DNA from: Pararobbsia alpina_A
Lineage (GTDB): Bacteria > Pseudomonadota > Gammaproteobacteria > Burkholderiales > Burkholderiaceae
Direction of reading: 5' to 3'
Length of the DNA stretch: 64,000 bases
NCBI RefSeq assembly: GCF_965118125.1
Contig: NZ_OZ221287.1
Span: 1,550,001 to 1,614,000, forward strand
Below the pieces are notes generated by a model, which did no database searches, had not been told where the DNA came from, and saw only the letters and a list, made by a program, of their open reading frames with translations. Shown one piece after another: positions 25,482 through 33,503 of the stretch. The number at the start of each line of letters is the position of its first letter. The first letter of the stretch is position 1. Position numbers and translations under genes: made by a program.

Positions 25482-25969
25482 CACTCCAGTCGACGCCGCC
25501 GATCGCGATCGGGGATGTTGCGACGGAGCTCGGCGTTGCGCTGCCGATCTCGCTCGGACACACGTGGGTGATCGCGCTGGCGGGAAAGAGTGCGCTACCC
25601 GTGAGCCTCGGAGATCTGCTCGGCAAGTCCGGACACGTCAATCAGACGTCATTTTGCTCGGCGGAAGCGAACGGACTCACGATCTCGCTTGGCCTGGACG
25701 TCCTGTTTGGCGGCCAGATGAATTTCTTCAACACGAACCATTTCAGCGGCGTGTACAGCGCGACTCTTCAGTTCCTGACGGGTACGGGCGTCGTGCAACC
25801 CAACTGGAGTGGAAATTTCAAGATCACGAATAACACGACGGGCGTCTCGCTCGTGCTGCCTCCGATGGGCGGCGGCGCGTGGGGACTCTCGTCGACAAGT
25901 CCGGTCGCCCCGGCAAACCTGCTTCGCTCGGGCGCTTCCGACAATTTCACAATCGCACCATCGACCTAA
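25478..25969 (+). CDS. Fibre-associated beta-rich protein
   Basis: 163 aa coupled to the fibre gene by ATGA. Beta-rich, Gly/Ser/Thr-rich with GLTISLGLDVLFGGQMNFF and an Asn-rich C-terminal segment. Probably a second component or tip of the fibre; no family identified. Confidence 0.6.
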   Translation: MTLQSTPPIAIGDVATELGVALPISLGHTWVIALAGKSALPVSLGDLLGKSGHVNQTSFCSAEANGLTISLGLDVLFGGQMNFFNTNHFSGVYSATLQFLTGTGVVQPNWSGNFKITNNTTGVSLVLPPMGGGAWGLSSTSPVAPANLLRSGASDNFTIAPST

Positions 25970-25985
25970 TCGAAACGGGGAACTT

Positions 25986-26318
25986 ATGCCGACGACAGAC
26001 GAACTGCATGCCGCCGACCAGGAGCACGCCGTGGCTATTGCCGAACTGAAAGCCAAGATCGAGGGGCACGAAGAGGCGATCGAGAGACATGACCGCCATC
26101 TGTTCAAGCTCGATGAGATCGTGTCGACCTTGCGTGAATCGGTCGCCAAGGTCGCGACGAAGGATGACATCGTTGAACTGCGAAAGGACATAGGCGAGAA
26201 GTTCGACAAGCAACTCACCGACGCGCAGAACGCAGTGCCCGGCAAATTCGCCGCGATCTTCGCTGGCGGCGGCCTCGTGATCGCAGCAATCGAGATGTTC
26301 CTGCACATCCATGGATGA
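25986..26318 (+). CDS. Coiled-coil protein with C-terminal TM helix (XhlA-like lysis accessory)
   Basis: 110 aa. Residues about 10-85 are a charged coiled coil (AIAELKAKIEGHEEAIERHD) and residues about 88-106 one hydrophobic helix (FAAIFAGGGLVIAAIEMFL). The layout matches XhlA/hemolysin-type holin partners. First gene of the lysis block; overlaps the next gene by 8 bp. AACGGGGA precedes the ATG. Confidence 0.6.
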   Translation: MPTTDELHAADQEHAVAIAELKAKIEGHEEAIERHDRHLFKLDEIVSTLRESVAKVATKDDIVELRKDIGEKFDKQLTDAQNAVPGKFAAIFAGGGLVIAAIEMFLHIHG

Positions 26319-26502
26319 CGAACTGATCGAGCAGCGCTTCGAGCTCCACGACGAACGCCTGGACCACTATAGCGAACGCATCGAAGCCCTTGAAGGGCAA
26401 CGTGAGACGAAGCAGGGACGTCGTCTCGAGTGGATCGTGATTGTGCTCGTCGCGCTCGAGGCCGCTTTCGAAGTGCTCATGTATTTCCACCCGCATGCCT
26501 AA
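26311..26502 (+). CDS. Short coiled-coil plus TM protein
   Basis: 63 aa. Acidic coiled coil (ELHDERLDHYSERIEALEGQ) then a C-terminal TM helix (WIVIVLVALEAAFEVLMYF). Same topology as the preceding gene at half the length, so the two may hetero-oligomerise. Start and end both overlap neighbours. Confidence 0.6.
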   Translation: MDDELIEQRFELHDERLDHYSERIEALEGQRETKQGRRLEWIVIVLVALEAAFEVLMYFHPHA

Positions 26503-26875
26503 CTTCTCGAAGTTGTATCTCGCGTTCCGTCAGCCGCGCGTGTTTCTGGTCGCGCTCGTAACGTTCGTCGCGGTGTCACTCGTCAGCCACTTTCTGCATC
26601 ACTACGACCCGGACTTCGGCGCAACGAACCTGATTCTGTCGATCGAGGCGTCGATTGCCAGTGCAATGCTGATGGTGGTCGCCGAAGAGTCGGCCGAGAT
26701 GCAGCGCCGCAATAGCGCTGATCAGGCACGCATGCTCGCCGCAGTGCTCGCCATGGCCGAAGCCCAGCGCGACATGCTCGCGAGCCAGACCGATACCCTG
26801 CGCGCAATGCGCGACACCGACGAGCGTATCTACAACGCACTCACCAACGGAGAACAACATGGAATGGCTCGATAA
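26495..26875 (+). CDS. DUF1003-like two-TM membrane protein
   Basis: 126 aa. Two hydrophobic segments (about residues 17-35 and 45-62, the second NLILSIEASIASAMLMVV) are followed by a charged cytoplasmic helix (ESAEMQRRNSADQARML). The second segment and its flank resemble DUF1003 proteins. It could be the pinholin or an antiholin. Overlaps the endolysin start by 17 bp. Confidence 0.55.
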   Translation: MPNFSKLYLAFRQPRVFLVALVTFVAVSLVSHFLHHYDPDFGATNLILSIEASIASAMLMVVAEESAEMQRRNSADQARMLAAVLAMAEAQRDMLASQTDTLRAMRDTDERIYNALTNGEQHGMAR

Positions 26876-27359
26876 AGCTGTGGCGCTTGCGAAGGAATTC
26901 GAGGGTTGCCGTCTGGAGGCATATCCGGACCCGGTCTACGGCTGGCGCGTTGCGACCGTCGGCTACGGCGCGACTGGACCTGCGATCGCAGAGGGGACCG
27001 CCTGGACGCAAGAGCAGGCCGACGCCGATCTCACCTATCGCATGACGGGCATCGGTCAGCATGTCGATCTGCTCGTGAAGACTCCGATCAGCGACGAACA
27101 AAAAGCTGCGTTGTGCGACCTGGCATACAACATCGGCCTTGGCGCGCTGGAGCGCTCGACGTTGCTCACGTGCGTGAACGCCAATCACATGCAAGGCGCG
27201 GCCGATCAGTTCATGGTGTGGACCAAATCCGACGGCGTTGAGCTCGAAGGGCTCGTGAAACGCCGGGACGCTGAGCGCGCGCTGTTCCTGCTCGGCGCGA
27301 ACCTATCGGGGGAATCGCCTCCGGGGGAGTCTCAATCGACCACGGAGGTGCAATCGTGA
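26859..27359 (+). CDS. Endolysin, GH24 lysozyme
   Basis: 166 aa. The catalytic triad positions of phage T4/P22-type lysozymes are visible: E15 (EFEG), D24 (YPDP) and T33 (VATVGYG), then DLAYNIGLGALERSTLL. No signal or SAR anchor at the N-terminus, so export would need a holin. The C-terminal tail is Ser/Pro/Glu-rich. Starts inside the preceding gene and shares its stop with the next GTG. Confidence 0.9.
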   Translation: MEWLDKAVALAKEFEGCRLEAYPDPVYGWRVATVGYGATGPAIAEGTAWTQEQADADLTYRMTGIGQHVDLLVKTPISDEQKAALCDLAYNIGLGALERSTLLTCVNANHMQGAADQFMVWTKSDGVELEGLVKRRDAERALFLLGANLSGESPPGESQSTTEVQS

Positions 27360-27556
27360 ATCAGACATCGCCTGTTTCGACAGGCGCGGCCGCAATTACC
27401 GGCGCGATGCTGGGTGGCTGCATCGTATGGGCGTGTCAGGCGATGAAGCTGCCTGCGCCGCCCGCTGAAGTCGCCGGTACGCTCGGCGCGATCCTGTTGA
27501 CCGGTGCCCACACGGTCAGCAATTGGCTTTCCAACCGCAACGCCCCCAAGCAGTAA
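27356..27556 (+). CDS. Holin candidate
   Basis: 66 aa, GTG start with GGAGG upstream. Two short hydrophobic segments (AAAITGAMLGGCIVWACQAM and AEVAGTLGAILLTGAHTV) and a basic C-terminus fit a small class II holin. Position right after the endolysin supports this. Confidence 0.6.
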   Translation: MNQTSPVSTGAAAITGAMLGGCIVWACQAMKLPAPPAEVAGTLGAILLTGAHTVSNWLSNRNAPKQ

Positions 27557-27584
27557 CTCTCCCCACTCCCTGAAAGGTCTCACC

Positions 27585-28046
27585 ATGAAAAAGATGCTGC
27601 TTCGCGCGGCAGGCTTAGCCCTGTCCGCTGCTCTCGCAATCGGTCTTGCCGCGTGCTCGACCACCCAGCAACAAACCGCCTCGCAGGCGCTCGCCAAGCT
27701 GCAAACTGACATCGTGAATGGCTGCATGGTTGTTCAGCCGACGCTCATTGCGGTCGCGGCCATCGACCCGACGGTGCAGGTCGCAGCAACGGCCAATGGC
27801 CTAGTGTGCACGGCTGCTGCGTCGATCACGCCGACGTCTGTCCAGACGCTGCTATCGACGGGCATCCCGGCCATCGAGCAGGCTGTGACGCAATCGACGC
27901 TGATCCCGGCGAATCAGAAGCCGCTCGTGACCGCCGCGCTCGGTGTATTTCAGTTGACGGCTACGAACGCGCTTGCGATCTATGGTCAGGCAGCGGCGTC
28001 GACGGCGGCAGCTTCTGGGCCGGCCGCCGCGAGCGCGCCGCAATGA
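27585..28046 (+). CDS. Phage lipoprotein
   Basis: 153 aa from the ATG at 27585. A signal peptide with lipobox LAAC predicts lipidation at C24. The mature part is Ala/Thr/Gln-rich with two more cysteines. In a lysis block it could act as an outer-membrane spanin-like component, though the long helical shape of classic Rz1 is not evident. ATGA overlap with the lipase gene. Confidence 0.65.
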   Translation: MKKMLLRAAGLALSAALAIGLAACSTTQQQTASQALAKLQTDIVNGCMVVQPTLIAVAAIDPTVQVAATANGLVCTAAASITPTSVQTLLSTGIPAIEQAVTQSTLIPANQKPLVTAALGVFQLTATNALAIYGQAAASTAAASGPAAASAPQ

Positions 28047-28780
28047 CCGTGATCGACTGGAAAGCCGCGGCGCTTGCTGCGGCCCGTGCGAACGCTGCGT
28101 ATGTCATCGATAGCGCGGCGTCGCGCGCAGCGTTCTCGGCACTCGGCGACACGTGGATCGGTCACTTCACGAACTCGTCGCACCAGGCGGTCTTGTCTGC
28201 CGATCCGAACGGCGAGACGCATCTGAGCATCAGCGGCACGCGGGCGAGCGCCCTGAAGGTTCTGGACGTCCTTTGCGACGTCTCCCTTGAGCCAGTCTCG
28301 GTCGAGGGTGGCAGCGTTACCAAGGGCGTCTATGAGGGGATGGGCGACCTGTGGGCTTGGGTGCTCGACACGGTGCCGACCGGCGATGTCGTGCACGTCG
28401 CCGGACACTCGCTCGGCGCGTCCCGCGCGCATCTGACGCCGCTGTTCCTGCCGCAGAGCCAGATCGGTCGTCTGCACTCGTTCGAAGCACCGAAATTCGC
28501 CGACGCCGCATATTACGCCTCGCATGCAGCAGCACTAGCCGGGATGGTCTGCGTGCTCAATGGCGCGGATCTGTGGGCGGCATGGCCGTGGCGGGATTCG
28601 CGCTGGCAGTCGCGTCCGTTGTTCGACCATGCGTGGCTGAAAGACGATGCGGGCAATTTCGAGATCATTCCCGGCGCGCAATGGCCGGGAGGCGCTGACT
28701 CCGGCGACCATGACATCTCGCGCGTGCAGTCTCGACTCGAGACGATCGCGGCCACCCAAGCCGTTAGAACGACCGTCTGA
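28043..28780 (+). CDS. Class-3-type lipase/esterase in the lysis block
   Basis: 245 aa. The alpha/beta hydrolase elbow GHSLGA places the nucleophile at S123; an oxyanion strand LSISGT precedes it and Asp/His candidates lie near the C-terminus (GDHDIS). No signal peptide, so action would follow holin opening or after lysis. Envelope lipids are likely substrates, by analogy with phage lysis esterases; not shown by sequence. Its last 17 bp overlap the convergent beta-barrel gene. Confidence 0.75.
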   Translation: MTVIDWKAAALAAARANAAYVIDSAASRAAFSALGDTWIGHFTNSSHQAVLSADPNGETHLSISGTRASALKVLDVLCDVSLEPVSVEGGSVTKGVYEGMGDLWAWVLDTVPTGDVVHVAGHSLGASRAHLTPLFLPQSQIGRLHSFEAPKFADAAYYASHAAALAGMVCVLNGADLWAAWPWRDSRWQSRPLFDHAWLKDDAGNFEIIPGAQWPGGADSGDHDISRVQSRLETIAATQAVRTTV

Positions 28781-29213
28781 GCATCAAGGCCAGCACGCTC
28801 GCCTGCGTCTTCTTGATCGCGGGCAAAAACTCCAACTCGACCGCTGTCCGGCCGTAGCTAATCCCTACGCTGGGCAGCGCGCCCCAATTCGTAAACCCGC
28901 TCCCGTTGATGTAGCCAGCACGGAGCGTCGCCTCGACAGCAAATTCCCCGTACACCGGCAGTGAATAGCTGTACCCGACGTACGCGGCCTTCGCGACTTT
29001 GTAGTATGAGTCGTGATAGGCGACCGCGCCGACCAGAAAGCCATCGGCGCGATACTCGGCACCGAGACCGAGATTGTTTTCGTTCCAGTGCTGGGGCGCC
29101 ATTTCCGACCCGTCGAAGTGCCAGGACCGGACGGGCGCAACGATATCGAATTCGCCGGCGTGGGCGTGCGGACATGCAGCGACGGCGAGCATTGCACACG
29201 CCGCATTTATCAC
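28764..29213 (-). CDS. Secreted small beta-barrel, likely lysogenic conversion protein
   Basis: 149 aa from a GTG start. Signal peptide with a probable cleavage after AHA (residue 19). The mature part has alternating aromatic/polar strands (SWHFDG, HWNENNLGLGAEYR, AYHDSYYKVAKAAYVGYSY) and ends LALMLRRSF, with the terminal Phe typical of outer-membrane barrels. Similar small barrels occur in phages next to att sites. It may alter the envelope (PagP- or receptor-masking-like), which is inference. It is opposite to the other phage genes. Confidence 0.65.
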   Translation of the reverse strand: MINAACAMLAVAACPHAHAGEFDIVAPVRSWHFDGSEMAPQHWNENNLGLGAEYRADGFLVGAVAYHDSYYKVAKAAYVGYSYSLPVYGEFAVEATLRAGYINGSGFTNWGALPSVGISYGRTAVELEFLPAIKKTQASVLALMLRRSF

Positions 29214-29250
29214 AAACCTATCACGATGAAGCTTGATTGCCTTGCTGCCG

Positions 29251-29325
29251 TGGTCCCGCCGACAGGAATCGAACCTGTATTTTTCGCTTAGGAGGCAAAT
29301 GTTCTATCCATTGAACTACGGCGAG
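29251..29325 (-). tRNA. tRNA-Arg (anticodon CCT), prophage attachment site
   Basis: Cloverleaf on the - strand: acceptor CTCGCCG / CGGCGGG with discriminator A and encoded CCA (29251-29253), D arm GTTC/GAAC, anticodon stem TTTGC/GCGAA around loop CTCCTAA (anticodon CCT), T arm ACAGG TTCGATT CCTGT. The 3' end faces the prophage, the usual orientation when a tyrosine integrase uses a tRNA 3' half as attB. A second copy of the 3' half should lie at the far prophage end. Confidence 0.92.
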
Positions 29326-29383
29326 GACACCCTGCGTTCGCTGCAGAGACAGCAGAGTATATCAAACAGAAGTCGTCTCTAAA

Positions 29384-29406
29384 CCGACCATCCCCGTGAT
29401 GGTCGG
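29384..29406 (-). terminator. Weak terminator after rubredoxin gene
   Basis: Perfect 8-bp stem CCGACCAT (29384-29391) / ATGGTCGG (29399-29406) between rubredoxin and tRNA genes. In the rubredoxin direction only three T follow, so termination efficiency is doubtful. Confidence 0.5.
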
Positions 29407-29434
29407 CGGCCCGCGGCGCCGTCTGGCGGCTGCG

Positions 29435-29617
29435 TCAGAACTCCGTGACGACGAAGTCTTCCTTGCCGACGTCGCATTCCGGGCACCGCCAGTCGGCCGG
29501 GATGTCTTCGAAACGGGTGCCGGGCGCAATACCCTCGTCCGGCAGGCCGTCTTGTTCGTTATAGACCCAGCCGCAAATCAGGCAGACCCATGTTTTAAAT
29601 TCCACTACTTCAGTCAC
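29435..29617 (-). CDS. rubA: Rubredoxin
   Basis: 60 aa. Four iron ligands in CLICG (C12, C15) and CPECD (C45, C48), with the conserved WVYNEQDGLPDEGIAPGT core. A one-iron electron carrier serving alkane hydroxylases, oxidative stress enzymes or others in the cytoplasm. The start is GTG (29617). First chromosomal protein gene outside the prophage. Confidence 0.95.
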   Translation of the reverse strand: MTEVVEFKTWVCLICGWVYNEQDGLPDEGIAPGTRFEDIPADWRCPECDVGKEDFVVTEF

Positions 29618-29708
29618 GTCAGTACTCGCTTGCGTTGTTACACAAATTCAGGCAAAGCCGGGATTCTACCCGTTCGGCGTGACTGAAGCCGTTGACATGG
29701 GTCAGACG

Positions 29709-30215
29709 TCAGTCGCCCGCGAATTCTGCGGGCGCCGCGACGCAATCTGCCGCCGTCGTGCCATCGCCCCTGACAGTGTCGGATTCAATATCGGCTGAGC
29801 GCTGTCCGATTGCGCCGTCGCACGCGTCGTTAGGCGGCGACTCCTCAGGCGGTATACAGGTCTCGAGCGATGCGCAAAGCTTTCTCGCTTCGCTAAGCGC
29901 CGCTATGGCTTCGTGCATCGTGACGGTCTCGTCGACCTGATAGTCGGCTCGGCAGCGTTCAAGCTTGAGGTTATGCATGGCCGTCCCGAACCTCCGCGCT
30001 GGAGCGTGCTCGGAAGACGTAAACCTTCCGATCAGCTTCTTATGGCTATGAATCCCACTATCGCCGCTCGTGCCCGGGAAGTGTTTTTTTGCCACCGCGT
30101 GGGCGGCATGAAACACGCCATAGTACGCACGGCTTATGCAGTTGCGATACTCGATCTCTTGCTGGCTTTGCGAAGCGGTGGCAGCAGAATTCATCCAGTC
30201 ATCAGGCGATACCAT
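29709..30215 (-). CDS. HEPN-domain protein (UPF0332-like)
   Basis: 168 aa from ATG 30215 with GGGAGA upstream. Residues about 20-115 are a HEPN helical bundle: SRAYYGVFHAAH (R29, H36) followed by the RCRADY motif (residues 87-92), as in UPF0332/HEPN proteins. The last 45 residues are acidic and disordered-looking. Many HEPN proteins are RNases of toxin or defence systems, usually paired with an MNT nucleotidyltransferase. Here the partner is instead a 353-aa protein whose stop overlaps this start by 14 bp, so the two form an operon. Confidence 0.75.
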   Translation of the reverse strand: MVSPDDWMNSAATASQSQQEIEYRNCISRAYYGVFHAAHAVAKKHFPGTSGDSGIHSHKKLIGRFTSSEHAPARRFGTAMHNLKLERCRADYQVDETVTMHEAIAALSEARKLCASLETCIPPEESPPNDACDGAIGQRSADIESDTVRGDGTTAADCVAAPAEFAGD

Positions 30216-31263
30216 TTGCTCTCCCAATCTGCACGTTGATCTGCGAGGGACGCCGTATGCGCCCATAGAGCGGGCGGGCGCCTAACGGGACGATTTCGGA
30301 GATAAGCTCTTCCCCAGGACGATTCCACAGCGTTTCGGTCAACGTCACGGAATCGTGCCACGCTTGAGAGGTCGTTGCGTTCACGTAGAAGTAGATAGAG
30401 ACCGCTTCAATAGGGCCGCCGAAGCGAATTTGATGAATATGTCGGCCAAGGCCCCTGATGATCTCGACTGCAAACTCAACATGAGAGAAGAGCGCCTCGA
30501 AGTCGATCCCCAGGTGATTGGCTTGGAACTGCAACTGGGAATAGAGCCAAAGATTTCCCTTGATTCGTCCGCTTCGATCGGTGACGAGTTCAAGGTGTTT
30601 TGACGCAGTAGCCGATGCCTCGACGAGATCAACGCAGTTCTCGAATACGCGCGTGACATTGCGCAACACGTCGACGCTATCGCTGAAGCGTTCACGCACT
30701 TGGAATGCGAGATCGCGTGCGGCGCGTATGTCGCCGATGTGTGACAGCGAGCGCACCGCGTTCGCGGCGACAAACTCGTTGTCCATCGCGCTGTGGCCCA
30801 GTTCGGTCAGGATGGCCCGAGCCTCGTCGTGATGGCCCAACGCCATGTTCGATAAGGCGTGTCCCAGGAGGCAAGTCGGGACGTGTTTGCAGGGCTTCGA
30901 TTCTGCCTCGTCAAGTTCGTCTTGAAGCGCTTCGAGTGCAGCAGCGACGCGTTCTTGACGTTGGCGGTCTAGCAAGACCAGCAGTTTTTTGCAGACCTGA
31001 TGCTCAGGGGAGGTCGTCAATTCATCCGTACCGTTTGGCAGTGCCGGCGCTCCGCAGGCGTTGGACGCCGTCGACAAAGCGTTGCTACTTTCGACAAGGG
31101 GCGTGAATGCGGCGTCGTGCGTCTCAGGAGAGACTTTGGTTGAGCGGCATACGTGACTCAACTCACTATTGGATGGGTGATCCGCTTTCCGATCTCGATG
31201 AATGCACTCGTCGATGTCACAAGCAAGCTGCTCGACGGTGGGTTTCTCAACAACATGGTTCAT
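30202..31263 (-). CDS. Helical-repeat-like protein of unknown family, HEPN partner
   Basis: 353 aa. Residues about 1-90 are polar and Ser/Thr-rich; about 95-250 are a string of amphipathic helices (LGHALSNMALGHHDEARAIL, AANAVRSLSHIGDIRAARDL) reminiscent of TPR/HEAT solenoids; the C-terminal 100 residues are mixed beta with IYFYVNATTS. No catalytic motif found. GAGG precedes the ATG, and an inverted repeat lies about 37 bp upstream. It may sense a trigger, hold back or guide the HEPN protein; all inferred from linkage. Confidence 0.6.
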   Translation of the reverse strand: MNHVVEKPTVEQLACDIDECIHRDRKADHPSNSELSHVCRSTKVSPETHDAAFTPLVESSNALSTASNACGAPALPNGTDELTTSPEHQVCKKLLVLLDRQRQERVAAALEALQDELDEAESKPCKHVPTCLLGHALSNMALGHHDEARAILTELGHSAMDNEFVAANAVRSLSHIGDIRAARDLAFQVRERFSDSVDVLRNVTRVFENCVDLVEASATASKHLELVTDRSGRIKGNLWLYSQLQFQANHLGIDFEALFSHVEFAVEIIRGLGRHIHQIRFGGPIEAVSIYFYVNATTSQAWHDSVTLTETLWNRPGEELISEIVPLGARPLYGRIRRPSQINVQIGRANGIA

Positions 31264-31299
31264 GCTGACTGCCTCGCAAACTGCGATGCCTCAAGTCCT

Positions 31300-31318
31300 C
31301 GTGACGCCGATCGTCACG
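31300..31318. promoter_or_regulatory. Inverted repeat upstream of the HEPN module
   Basis: CGTGACG (31300-31306), 5 bp, CGTCACG (31312-31318). Perfect 7-bp arms in the divergent region between the 353-aa gene and uup, about 37 bp before the former's ATG. A candidate operator. Nothing else clear is seen in 31264-31553 beyond a TACAAT-like -10 about 40 bp before uup. Confidence 0.45.
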
Positions 31319-31553
31319 CCGTTGTGCATCGTTTCAGAGATGCAATAACTGTAGTGAGACATCGCGGAGGAGTGGGCCGCGACTCTTGTCAGACATTTCC
31401 GCTTTTGGCCAAGAGTGACTGAGGCAGTCGCAGTTCAACGTCCGCAATACCGTGCGACGAACCGACGACGCCTGCACAGCACCCTGTCGGTCGCCCCGGC
31501 ATCCCAAACACTCCCCGGTACAATGACGCTCTTTCCGTCTAATCCAGTTCGTC

Positions 31554-33503
31554 ATGTCGCTGTTTTCAATTTCCGGTGCGCACCTTGCGTTTGGTCACGT
31601 GGCCTTGCTCGACGGCGCGGATTTTTCGCTTGAAGCGGGCGAACGCGTTGGTCTGATCGGCCGCAACGGTGCAGGTAAATCGTCGCTGCTCAAGATCGTG
31701 GCCGGCGAGGCCCATGCCGACGACGGCCTGATCTCGCGTCAACAGGGCCTCACGACTGTCTACGTGCCGCAGGAGCCGCAATTCGATCCTGAACAGTCGG
31801 TTCGCGACATCGTCGCCTCGGGCCTCGGCGAAACCCGCCAGCTGCTCAGTGAATTTGACGACGTGACGCACAAGCTTGCCGACCCGGCGCACGATCACGA
31901 CCACGACGCGTTGCTCTCGCGGATGAACACGCTGCAGGCGCGACTCGATGCGACCGATGCGTGGAACTGGCAAACGCGCGTGTCGACGACGCTTCAGCAA
32001 CTCAAGCTTGACGGCGACGTGAAGGCCGGCGCGCTGTCCGGCGGTTTGCAAAAGCGCCTGGCGCTCGCTCGCGCACTCGTGTCGAAGCCCGATGCCCTGC
32101 TGCTCGACGAACCGACCAACCACCTCGATTTCGATTCGATCCGCTGGCTTGAAGAACTGATGATTGCCTTCACGGGCAGCCTGCTGTTCATCACACACGA
32201 TCGCTCGTTTCTTGATCGCGTCGCGACGCGCATCGTCGATCTCGATCGCGGCAAGCTGTTGTCGTATCCGGGTAACTTCACGGCCTATCAACTGCGCAAG
32301 GCGCAACAGCTCGAAGTCGAACAGGTCGAACAGGCGAAGTTCGACAAGCTGCTCGCGCAGGAAGAGGTCTGGATTCGCAAGGGCGTCGAAGCGCGCCGTA
32401 CGCGCAGCGTGGGCCGCATCGAGCGTCTGGTCAAAATGCGTTCGGAGCGGCAGGAACGCCGCAATGTCCAGGGCAACGTCAAACTTGAAGTCAGCCAGGG
32501 CGAGAAGTCGGGCAAGATCGTCGCCGAATTGACGGATGTGTCGAAGTCGTATGGCGACCGGCGCATCGTCGATACGTTCAGCACGACGATCGTGCGGGGC
32601 GACAAAGTGGGTCTCGTGGGGCCGAATGGCGCGGGCAAGACGACGTTGCTGAAGCTGATCCTGGGTGCGCTGTCTCCTGATAGCGGTAAGGTCCGCACGG
32701 GTACGAACCTCGAGATCGCCTACTTCGACCAGATGCGCGCCCAGCTCGATCCCGAGCGCAGCCTTGCCGATACGATCGCGCCGGGCAGCGACTGGATTGA
32801 AATCAACGGTGCACGCAAGCATGTGATGAGCTATCTGGGCGACTTTCTGTTTTCGCCCGAACGCGCGCGATCGCCGGTGCGGTCGCTGTCGGGCGGAGAG
32901 CGCAACCGGCTGTTGCTCGCGCGCCTGTTTGCGCGTCCGGCCAATGTGCTGGTGCTCGACGAGCCGACCAACGATCTCGATATTCCGACGCTCGAGTTGC
33001 TCGAAGAGTTGCTGGCCGACTACGACGGTACCGTGCTCCTGGTGAGCCATGACCGCGCGTTTCTCGACAATGTCGTGACGTCGGTGATCGCCGCCGAGGG
33101 TGACGGCAAGTGGCGCGAGTACGTCGGTGGCTTCAGCGACTGGCAAGTCCAGAAGGCGCGCTCCGACGAACTCGCGCGGGCGGCCGAAGCCGCAAGCAAC
33201 GCGAGCGCCGCGGCCGAGGTCAAGGCAGCGCCGAAGGACAGCGGGGCCGGGCGGGGCGCACAACGCACTGTCAAGTTGTCGTTCAAGGAGCAACGCGAGC
33301 TCGAGGCCTTGCCGGACCAGATCGCAGCGCTCGAAGCCGAACAGGCCGAGATCGCCGCCAAGCTCTCCGACGGCTCGATCTACGGCAAGGACGCCAAGGA
33401 AGCGCAGCGTCTCGTTGAACGCAACGCGGCCATTGACGAAGCGCTGCTCGAGGCCCTCGAACGTTGGGAAACGCTCGAGGCCAAGACGAGCGGCAAGGCC
33501 TAG
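31554..33503 (+). CDS. uup: ABC-F ATPase Uup
   Basis: 649 aa, two ABC domains in one chain and no membrane segments. Domain 1: Walker A GRNGAGKSS (about 36-44), LSGG, LLLDEPTNHLD. Domain 2: GPNGAGKTT, SLSGGERNR, LVLDEPTNDLD. They are joined by a charged linker helix, and the C-terminus (about 560-649) is the coiled-coil CTD that distinguishes Uup from other ABC-F proteins. Uup acts in the cytoplasm on ribosomes or branched DNA (transposon excision phenotype in E. coli). Transcribed alone, divergent from the HEPN module. Confidence 0.92.
   Translation: MSLFSISGAHLAFGHVALLDGADFSLEAGERVGLIGRNGAGKSSLLKIVAGEAHADDGLISRQQGLTTVYVPQEPQFDPEQSVRDIVASGLGETRQLLSEFDDVTHKLADPAHDHDHDALLSRMNTLQARLDATDAWNWQTRVSTTLQQLKLDGDVKAGALSGGLQKRLALARALVSKPDALLLDEPTNHLDFDSIRWLEELMIAFTGSLLFITHDRSFLDRVATRIVDLDRGKLLSYPGNFTAYQLRKAQQLEVEQVEQAKFDKLLAQEEVWIRKGVEARRTRSVGRIERLVKMRSERQERRNVQGNVKLEVSQGEKSGKIVAELTDVSKSYGDRRIVDTFSTTIVRGDKVGLVGPNGAGKTTLLKLILGALSPDSGKVRTGTNLEIAYFDQMRAQLDPERSLADTIAPGSDWIEINGARKHVMSYLGDFLFSPERARSPVRSLSGGERNRLLLARLFARPANVLVLDEPTNDLDIPTLELLEELLADYDGTVLLVSHDRAFLDNVVTSVIAAEGDGKWREYVGGFSDWQVQKARSDELARAAEAASNASAAAEVKAAPKDSGAGRGAQRTVKLSFKEQRELEALPDQIAALEAEQAEIAAKLSDGSIYGKDAKEAQRLVERNAAIDEALLEALERWETLEAKTSGKA

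Larger units (their letters stand above)
1..29261. mobile_element. Podovirus-type prophage, right-hand part, ending at tRNA-Arg(CCT)
   Basis: Early genes (regulators, initiator, helicase, resolvase), a late promoter/terminator switch, terminase-portal-scaffold-capsid, adaptor and nozzle, ejection proteins, fibre-like proteins and a lysis block follow each other in one direction with many 4-bp stop/start overlaps. No tape measure, tail tube or sheath gene is recognisable, which points to a short-tailed phage. The right end abuts the 3' end of a tRNA-Arg gene. The left end, integrase and repressor lie upstream of the window. Every late module looks present, so it may be inducible; this is an inference. 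Confidence 0.93.

Noticed and set aside
31153..31422. 89-codon + strand frame upstream of uup
   Set aside because: Overlaps the start and upstream region of the 353-aa gene on the other strand, has no ribosome site and no domain.
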